A stretch of 64,000 nt of DNA. It comes from an uncultured Eubacteriales bacterium. Lineage in GTDB: Bacteria; Bacillota; Clostridia; Peptostreptococcales; Anaerovoracaceae. Location of the stretch: the NCBI GenBank assembly GCA_910583765.1, contig CAJTYS010000022.1, positions 1 through 64,000 on the forward strand, given 5' to 3'. Positions 58,952 to 64,000 of the stretch are shown piece by piece. The translations under genes were made by a program, and so were the position numbers. The notes beneath the pieces are model-generated. The model saw nothing but the letters and a program-made list of their open reading frames with translations. It made no database searches and was not told where the DNA came from. Numbering within the stretch: the stretch's first letter is position 1; each line of letters starts with the position of its first letter.

Positions 58952-60856
58952 TTGGGTAAGAACATGTCAATTAGGACTTTGACTCTACTATCATGTGTGA
59001 TCATCGCGGTGATCGGTGCCGTATCTGGCATCTTGGGCGTTTTGGTCACAAGGGACACGGCGGTAAAGTATTCACAGGCACTGACGAATTACGGTTTCGC
59101 GCAGGGAGACGTAGGCAAGGCCATGACCGCGCTGGCTAACGCGGACAGCGCCATGGGAATGGTCATCAACGCGACTGACGCGGAGCAGAGATCCACTTCT
59201 GCCGATAATTTTGAAACCGCGTCCTCATTAGTGGATGAATATGCGAAGGCTGTCGAAGCCACGCTTCAATCGCAGGCAGCTAAGGACGCATATGCGGATT
59301 ATCAAAAATCTTATAAAGAATACGCTGAAGTCGCGGTGACTTATGTTCAAAAAGGATTAACCGCGAAAGACGAGGACCGGCCGGCACTCTTTAAACAAGC
59401 GCTTTCTGAAACAACTCAAGCGTATCAGGATTCAGTGACTTCTCTTTCCGCGATCATGGGCAGCAAAGTGAATAGCGGAAAAGAGCTTTCTGAATCCAAT
59501 GCTAAACGGGCAACAATCGCGATCGTCGTTGTGGTCATATTGATCGCTCTATCGCTTTTATGCTCCTTCTTTATAGCCAGAATGCTGAGAAAGCGTCTGG
59601 TGCTCCCAGTGCAGCTCTGCTCCAAGCGTTTGAGCCAGCTGGCAGAGGGAGATCTGCAATCGCCGCTGCCTGAAATCGATCAGAAAAATGAGATCGGTGA
59701 CATGGTGGACAGCACGAAGACCATTGTTACTGCGCTGACGACTATCATCGAAGATGAGGTGCAGCTGCTGACAGGCATGAGCGAGGGTGACTTTACTGTG
59801 AAATCACGCTGCGCGGACTTGTACATCGGCGACTTCATGCCACTGATTGAAGCCATTCGGGGCATATGCTTCCGTTTGAACGATCTGCTTCTCCAGATCG
59901 ATGAATCCGCTGTGCAGGTGGATTCTGGCGCTGATCAGGTTTCCAATGGCGCGCAGGCACTGTCCCAGGGCGCGACGGAACAGGCAAGCTCTGTGGAAGA
60001 ATTGGCCGCTACCATCAGCGACATCTCCGGCAATGTGAACGACAACGCACAGAATGCCACACAAGTACAGGAACTGGCTAGCGAAATGGGCAATGAAATC
60101 ACCAGCAGCAACCAGCAGCTCGACAATATGATTTCTGCCATGGAAGAGATCGAAAACGCTTCTAGTGAAATTGAAAAGATCATTAAAACCATTGAAGATA
60201 TCGCGTTCCAGACCAATATCCTGGCACTCAACGCTGCTGTGGAAGCAGCCCGCGCTGGTTCCGCAGGGAAGGGCTTCGCTGTTGTGGCGGATGAAGTTCG
60301 TAATTTGGCTGCCAAGAGTCAGGATGCGGCTCAGGATACTACTGCTTTGATTGAAAACGCGATCTCTGCTGTGAAGAACGGAACAGCTATCGCAGGTGAA
60401 ACAGCCCAGTCCATGGCTACTGTAGTGGAAAAGGCAAGCATGGTCACAGAACGGATCAACGCGATCTCCGCAGCCTCCCAGGATCAGGCGGATTCCTTGT
60501 CACAGGTAACGCAGGGGGTTGACCAGATTTCCAGCGTTGTTCAGACCAACTCCGCGACTGCTGAACAAAGCGCAGCAGCCAGCCAAGAGTTGTCTGGCCA
60601 GGCTCATCTGCTGATGGATTTGATCTCCAAGTTCCAATTCAGAGGCGGAAACGGCACGCCGGCACCAGCAGCGTCCAGCACAGGGACCACTAGTTCTACA
60701 GATCGGACAACTCAATATGCAGCGCCAGCCACCGATACGTCCGATGCTTATACGGAGCCGGATTACTCCGTAGACTACAATGATGTCCCTGACGATATCC
60801 CTGAAGCGGCATATTCCGCTCCAACGACCTATATCAATAACCCTGACAAATATTAA
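58952..60856 (+). CDS. Methyl-accepting chemotaxis protein
   Basis: Chemoreceptor with first helix about 10-30, an extracellular four-helix-bundle sensor region (about 35-185), second helix about 189-212, HAMP (about 213-270), and a signalling domain with the hairpin tip IAFQTNILALNAAVEAARAG (near 420). A Thr/Asp/Tyr/Pro-rich tail of about 75 residues follows the signalling domain; it has no CheR-type WxxF end. Start may be TTG 58952 or ATG 58964; no ideal ribosome site for either. 634 residues from TTG. Transcribed divergently from the flagellar operon. Confidence 0.92.
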   Translation: MGKNMSIRTLTLLSCVIIAVIGAVSGILGVLVTRDTAVKYSQALTNYGFAQGDVGKAMTALANADSAMGMVINATDAEQRSTSADNFETASSLVDEYAKAVEATLQSQAAKDAYADYQKSYKEYAEVAVTYVQKGLTAKDEDRPALFKQALSETTQAYQDSVTSLSAIMGSKVNSGKELSESNAKRATIAIVVVVILIALSLLCSFFIARMLRKRLVLPVQLCSKRLSQLAEGDLQSPLPEIDQKNEIGDMVDSTKTIVTALTTIIEDEVQLLTGMSEGDFTVKSRCADLYIGDFMPLIEAIRGICFRLNDLLLQIDESAVQVDSGADQVSNGAQALSQGATEQASSVEELAATISDISGNVNDNAQNATQVQELASEMGNEITSSNQQLDNMISAMEEIENASSEIEKIIKTIEDIAFQTNILALNAAVEAARAGSAGKGFAVVADEVRNLAAKSQDAAQDTTALIENAISAVKNGTAIAGETAQSMATVVEKASMVTERINAISAASQDQADSLSQVTQGVDQISSVVQTNSATAEQSAAASQELSGQAHLLMDLISKFQFRGGNGTPAPAASSTGTTSSTDRTTQYAAPATDTSDAYTEPDYSVDYNDVPDDIPEAAYSAPTTYINNPDKY

Positions 60857-60882
60857 TATTGATTTGTTCAGAAATAAATGGC

Positions 60883-60918
60883 CCCCTGGTCTCCAGCGAT
60901 TGAAGACCAGGGGATTTT
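60883..60918 (+). terminator. Terminator of the right-hand chemoreceptor gene
   Basis: CCCCTGGTCT (60883-60892) and AGACCAGGGG (60904-60913) form a ten-pair stem with an 11-base loop, followed by ATTTTCG. Confidence 0.8.
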
Positions 60919-61024
60919 CGTTTTCAGTAAGCCTTATTGGATTTTTTAACAAAAGAGTCGTCCCTTGCAGGCGACATGCGGAAATCGAAATCTTTGATTG
61001 TTTCCCTGCAGCTGCTAGCAGCGT

Positions 61025-61954
61025 TTACAGCGAAAAGATGCTGTTGCTATTGCTGAACGGATTGCTGCCCGCGCTGCTGGAACCTAGCGCTGATCCCAGG
61101 CTCGAGCCAAACCCCAAGCCTGTGCTAGTTCCTAGTCCTAACCCCAGGCCTGAACTAGTCCCTGTGCCCGCGCCTGACAAAGCCGAACTCATCATGGAAC
61201 TCCACTGCAGTTCCATCTGCGCCCGCATCAGCTTAACTAATGTCAATAAAGTATCTGTCTGTATTTCTATGGTGCCGCTAGTGTTTTGTCCAGAGTCTGA
61301 CGCCGCGCCATTCAATGCGTTCGCCCCATTTTTGCTGCTGTCAGTTCCCAGAGCAACGGTCCTGTTTCCCGCGGAGACCTGACTGCCCGCGTATCCCAAT
61401 ACTCGATTCACATAATTCTGTGTTTCTTTAAACGGCGGAATACCGCCATACTTTGCGACATTTCCCGGTCCTGCGTTGTAAGCAGCTAAGGCCAGCTTTA
61501 CATTTCCGTCATATTGATTCAAAAGCTGTGAAATGTATTTTGCCCCTCCCATAATGTTTTGCTGCGCATTGTAAGGATCCTTCACGCCTAAAGATCTAGC
61601 GGTCCCTGGCATTAACTGCATCACCCCAATGGCCCCTGCTGATGACACCACGGAAGGATTAAAGCCAGACTCAGCTTTTCCAATGGCTTTCAGAAGGTTC
61701 GCGTCCACACCGTACCGGTCCGCCGCTTCCTCAAAAATACGATCCATGGAAGCTGTGCCCGCGGAAATCCTTTTCGTACTCGTTTTTTGGGCCGCGGCGC
61801 TGTCTTTTGCCTGCGCGTTCTGCAAAATATTAAGAAACGACAAAGTACTGCCTGTGCCAAGAACGCTGTTTGTGTTTCGCTGTCCCAAAGAGTTGACAGG
61901 CGTAAGTCCGTTTCCGAGTCCGTTGGCCAATATGTAACTTTCTACGAGATTCAT
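61025..61954 (-). CDS. Lytic transglycosylase (SLT, family 1) domain protein
   Basis: Peptidoglycan-cleaving enzyme that could open the wall for the flagellum or recycle muropeptides. SLT catalytic Glu is in GKAESGFNPSVVSSAGAIGVMQLMP (about residues 96-120, cited in part: KAESGFN and GVMQLMPGT), followed by the YNAQQNIMGGAKY and LALAAYNAGPGNV motifs. The C-terminal 80 residues are Ser/Gly/Thr repeats. No cleavable signal peptide is obvious, so export may be through the flagellar route, as with FlgJ. Start set at ATG 61954, nine bases after AGGGGG. TTGACG and a weak -10 on the minus strand upstream could be its promoter. Confidence 0.85.
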   Translation of the reverse strand: MNLVESYILANGLGNGLTPVNSLGQRNTNSVLGTGSTLSFLNILQNAQAKDSAAAQKTSTKRISAGTASMDRIFEEAADRYGVDANLLKAIGKAESGFNPSVVSSAGAIGVMQLMPGTARSLGVKDPYNAQQNIMGGAKYISQLLNQYDGNVKLALAAYNAGPGNVAKYGGIPPFKETQNYVNRVLGYAGSQVSAGNRTVALGTDSSKNGANALNGAASDSGQNTSGTIEIQTDTLLTLVKLMRAQMELQWSSMMSSALSGAGTGTSSGLGLGLGTSTGLGFGSSLGSALGSSSAGSNPFSNSNSIFSL

Positions 61955-62088
61955 TTTTTTCATCCCCCTGACTGCATGTTTCACATATGTTAATCAAACC
62001 ATAAATTTTGCTTTTCGTCAATAGTTTCTCTATGTTTTTTATAGGATGTATGCTATAATATCGCTATTAGAACCAAGGAGGTTTCTTT

Positions 62089-62742
62089 ATGAAATTACAG
62101 TATTGTGACAAAGCACAAATCTACACTATGGACAAAGAATTCATTTGCAACGCAGATGTGCTGGGCGATGTAGAGGACACGGCGACACTCCGTTTTCGCG
62201 AGCTTGTCAAAGACTGCCTTGCCACAGATGTTTCCGTTCGTTTCCTCGATGATTTGAAGGGGATGGTTTATTGTGTCTGCCATGTTCTGGAGTATACGGA
62301 AGAATTTGATCCAAACCTGGATATGATGGTAGGCAGGGCGCAGTGCCAAGTTGTATCACAGGACAACGTGGTGCAGCGGCGGCAGGATGTCAAAGTTTCC
62401 GCCCGGATCCAAACGACTGCCGACTTTATCAATGAAATTGGAAACCTGGAATCCGCGGAGATCATGATCCTTGACATCAGCGCTGGCGGTCTCTTTTGCA
62501 TCAGCCTGCGGGAATGGAAGGACGGCCAGATCTTCTCAGCGAACATTTTGAACACGCCGCTGCCTTTGGACTGCCAGGTTTTGAGAGCCCAGGAACCGGA
62601 TCTCTACGATGATGGTTTTGGTAACGGAAAGCCGCAGTACGGTTATGGCTGCCGGTTCATCAATTTGACGAGCCACACGGAAGCCGCGCTTCGCAAATTC
62701 GTGTTCCATCAAGAATTAAAAACAAGAAGGAACAGACGGTGA
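62089..62742 (+). CDS. PilZ-domain protein, YcgR-like
   Basis: Likely cyclic-di-GMP effector acting on motility. The C-terminal PilZ region has RRQDVKV (about 103-109), where K replaces the second Arg of RxxxR, and the intact DxSxxG motif as DISAGG (about 132-137). The N-terminal half matches the YcgR-type flagellar brake fold in length. 217 residues. AAGGAGG is at 62073-62079 and TATAAT at 62054-62059. A brake of the motor is a plausible role. Confidence 0.8.
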   Translation: MKLQYCDKAQIYTMDKEFICNADVLGDVEDTATLRFRELVKDCLATDVSVRFLDDLKGMVYCVCHVLEYTEEFDPNLDMMVGRAQCQVVSQDNVVQRRQDVKVSARIQTTADFINEIGNLESAEIMILDISAGGLFCISLREWKDGQIFSANILNTPLPLDCQVLRAQEPDLYDDGFGNGKPQYGYGCRFINLTSHTEAALRKFVFHQELKTRRNRR

Positions 62743-62757
62743 TGATTTTAATCATAG

Positions 62758-62789
62758 AAAGGACTGACTCTGGCAGCCAGTCCTTTTTT
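62758..62789. terminator. Terminator between the PilZ gene and the FlhB-like gene
   Basis: AAAGGACTG pairs with CAGTCCTTT around TCTGGCAGC-type loop, with TTTTTTG after it on the plus strand. The flanking genes converge here, so it may work for both. Confidence 0.75.
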
Positions 62790-62816
62790 GATGTGTTTTT
62801 TATGTATCAAGATGCA

Positions 62817-63227
62817 TCAAGCCTCAGGTCCCGCTGCTTCTCCTGCATCCGCGCCGCCCGATTCTGCTCCAGCGTCCCGCGTTCCTTCCTCGCCTTTCTC
62901 CTCAGCGTTTTCACTATGTTCCGCGTTTTCTGGCGCCAGCTCCGCAGAAAGGTTTCTCTTATTTGCGAACCGCAGGAAGTACACGTAAATATCCACGATA
63001 GCCTGATAGAGCTGTTCTGGGACCTGACTGCCTAATTGGAGCTGTGACAGCACGGTAGCCAGCGAGTTGTCCTCGTATACCGGCACGCCGCTTTCCCTAG
63101 CTGTCTCCACGATTTTTTCCGCCATATAGCCCATTCCAGAGGCCACAATGACCGGTGCCGCGTCTTTCTCTTCATCGTAAGACAGAGCAACGGCTTTTTT
63201 ATTCATTGTCTCGTTAAACTGTGACAT
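62817..63227 (-). CDS. FlhB C-terminal-domain homologue (YlqH/FlhX-like)
   Basis: Short soluble protein like the C-terminal, post-cleavage half of FlhB (AVALSYDEEKDAAPVIVASGMGYMAEKIVETARESGVPVYED in order; cited as AVALSYD and GVPVYED). It has no NPTH site and no membrane part. Such proteins (B. subtilis YlqH) can partly replace FlhB's C-terminal part. 136 residues from ATG 63227, chosen for its AAGGAAGGG site; a longer frame to 63248 also exists. A Glu/Gly/Ala-rich tail follows. It overlaps the end of the next gene by 14 bases. Confidence 0.85.
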   Translation of the reverse strand: MSQFNETMNKKAVALSYDEEKDAAPVIVASGMGYMAEKIVETARESGVPVYEDNSLATVLSQLQLGSQVPEQLYQAIVDIYVYFLRFANKRNLSAELAPENAEHSENAEEKGEEGTRDAGAESGGADAGEAAGPEA

Positions 63228-64000
63228 TGACAGAACCCTTCCTTTCAAAAATATTTGGGAACGCGGCCGAGATCGGGATGGACCCGTCTTCTGAACCTAA
63301 CACCAGCTGTTCCTGCTCCAAGTTGTTGCTGGACAAGATCTGTCCAATGGCATTGCGGATCTCATTCTCAGAAGCATCCAGCTTTTTTGGATAATTCAGC
63401 TGAATGCTGACCTTCTCGCTTTCCGTGCCATATAGGAAAAACAGATCAAAAAATCCCACGTCTTTGATATCGAATTTGATCAGTCCCTTGATTACCCGCT
63501 CATCGCCCTCTTGCTTGCCTCCGCTTTGGTCGTCTGGATCAATCCATAGTTCGGAAAACATAAGAGTCCCGTTCACGTTCAAAGGCAGCGTCAGGTGCAG
63601 CACTGGCATATACACGCTCTCATTGAGCAGGAAGGCCTGCATAATGGATTTAAAGGCCATTTTGTTTTCAATCCCCGCCTCTCCCATCACACCGCTGCGA
63701 ATAATGTCCGCCAAACGCGCCATGGCTTCATTTTTGCGGGAGGCCCGCTCGAAATCGCTGTTCGCCAAAATCCGCATCAACATGGCCGGATCCATGTTTT
63801 GGAACCGTTTGGCAAACATGGTGAAATCCATTAGTTTGAGAAACGCCTCTTGAAGCCGGCCCGCGTCACCGTTTTCATAGCGGGCGGTCAGCGACCCCAG
63901 CATAGCGGTGCTTTCCCGCAGCATGCCTCTGTCATGCATCTTAGTGATGTACTCGTTTAGAAATGGCATGATCTGATTTTTGATCAAGTTGGCGTTTTCC
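63214..64000 (-). CDS. YlqG-like/FliK-related protein, C-terminal part (runs off the window)
   Basis: Incomplete at its 5' end: the frame stays open to the window edge (63987 is only the first start-like codon, a TTG). The visible 260 residues are charged, with a region LPLNVNGTLMFSELWIDPDD (about 130-149) and EKVSIQLNYPKKLDASENE, resembling the hook-length-control/YlqG C-terminal domain. Position just upstream of the ylqH-like gene supports the ylqG relation. Role is not known; coupling with an FlhB-like protein suggests a second export-switch pair. Confidence 0.55.
   Translation of the reverse strand, partial: ENANLIKNQIMPFLNEYITKMHDRGMLRESTAMLGSLTARYENGDAGRLQEAFLKLMDFTMFAKRFQNMDPAMLMRILANSDFERASRKNEAMARLADIIRSGVMGEAGIENKMAFKSIMQAFLLNESVYMPVLHLTLPLNVNGTLMFSELWIDPDDQSGGKQEGDERVIKGLIKFDIKDVGFFDLFFLYGTESEKVSIQLNYPKKLDASENEIRNAIGQILSSNNLEQEQLVLGSEDGSIPISAAFPNIFERKGSVNVTV

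Overview
This window looks like a chromosomal segment from a motile, anaerobic-type Firmicute of the class Clostridia. Supporting signs are the Shine-Dalgarno sites (AGGAGG type), the FliY-type motor switch, the FliW/CsrA pair, a DUF6470 protein, long-form HPF, glutamine-dependent NAD synthase with a nitrilase domain, and clostridial sigma-28 promoters. A family within Clostridia cannot be fixed from this sequence alone. I see no rRNA, tRNA, CRISPR array, prophage or insertion sequence.

Left part (1-19.7 kb), housekeeping and accessory genes. A HAD phosphatase is followed by a compact type I toxin-antitoxin locus of the Fst/TxpA (holin-like) kind: a 27-codon membrane toxin on the plus strand, and a convergent antisense RNA with a near-perfect promoter, shared direct repeats and a shared bidirectional terminator. 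The antitoxin half of this locus, with the toxin 3' end, is repeated about 1.8 kb further on. Between the two copies sits one AAA/DUF4143 ATPase gene. Then come, on the minus strand, a hydantoinase/oxoprolinase-family protein with an OPA-type MFS transporter (and a 23-codon coupled ORF between them), HPF, and an operon yhaM-like / cca-like / recD2 / comF. NAD synthase is on the plus strand. A two-component system and a chemoreceptor (both minus) lead to the flagellar region.

Right part (19.9-64 kb), one of the most complete flagellar regions possible in a single window, nearly all on the minus strand. Reading in the direction of transcription: (a) a very long early/middle operon from a sigma-A promoter near 58.7 kb: flgB, fliE, fliF, fliG, fliH, fliI, fliJ, fliK, flgD, a TIGR02530-type gene, flgE, flbD, motA, motB, fliM, cheY, flgC, fliY, fliO, fliP, fliQ, fliR, flhB, flhA, fliA, flgG, flgF, cheC, cheD, cheV, an EAL-HDOD gene, a ParA ATPase and a ComFB-domain protein; (b) a sigma-28 promoter driving fliD-fliS-fliT-like; (c) an orphan ABC ATPase with a nucleotidyltransferase-fold protein; (d) a sigma-28 promoter driving flgM-flgN-flgK-flgL-DUF6470-fliW-csrA. 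FliA (sigma-28) is made from operon (a), is held by FlgM, and would switch on (b) and (d) once the hook-basal body exports FlgM. At the far right are a second chemoreceptor, a lytic transglycosylase, a PilZ protein and the ylqG/ylqH-like pair.

Notable absences in this otherwise complete set are flagellin (hag), fliL, flhF, flhG, cheA, cheB, cheR and cheW; flgC is not beside flgB but lies between cheY and fliY. The most promising candidate for an undescribed system is the tail of the long operon: a degenerate EAL-HDOD protein, a Soj-type ParA and a long disordered Ala/Glu/Pro-rich protein with a basic N-terminus and a C-terminal ComFB domain. Together they look like a ParA-driven positioning system with a nucleotide-sensing cargo adaptor.
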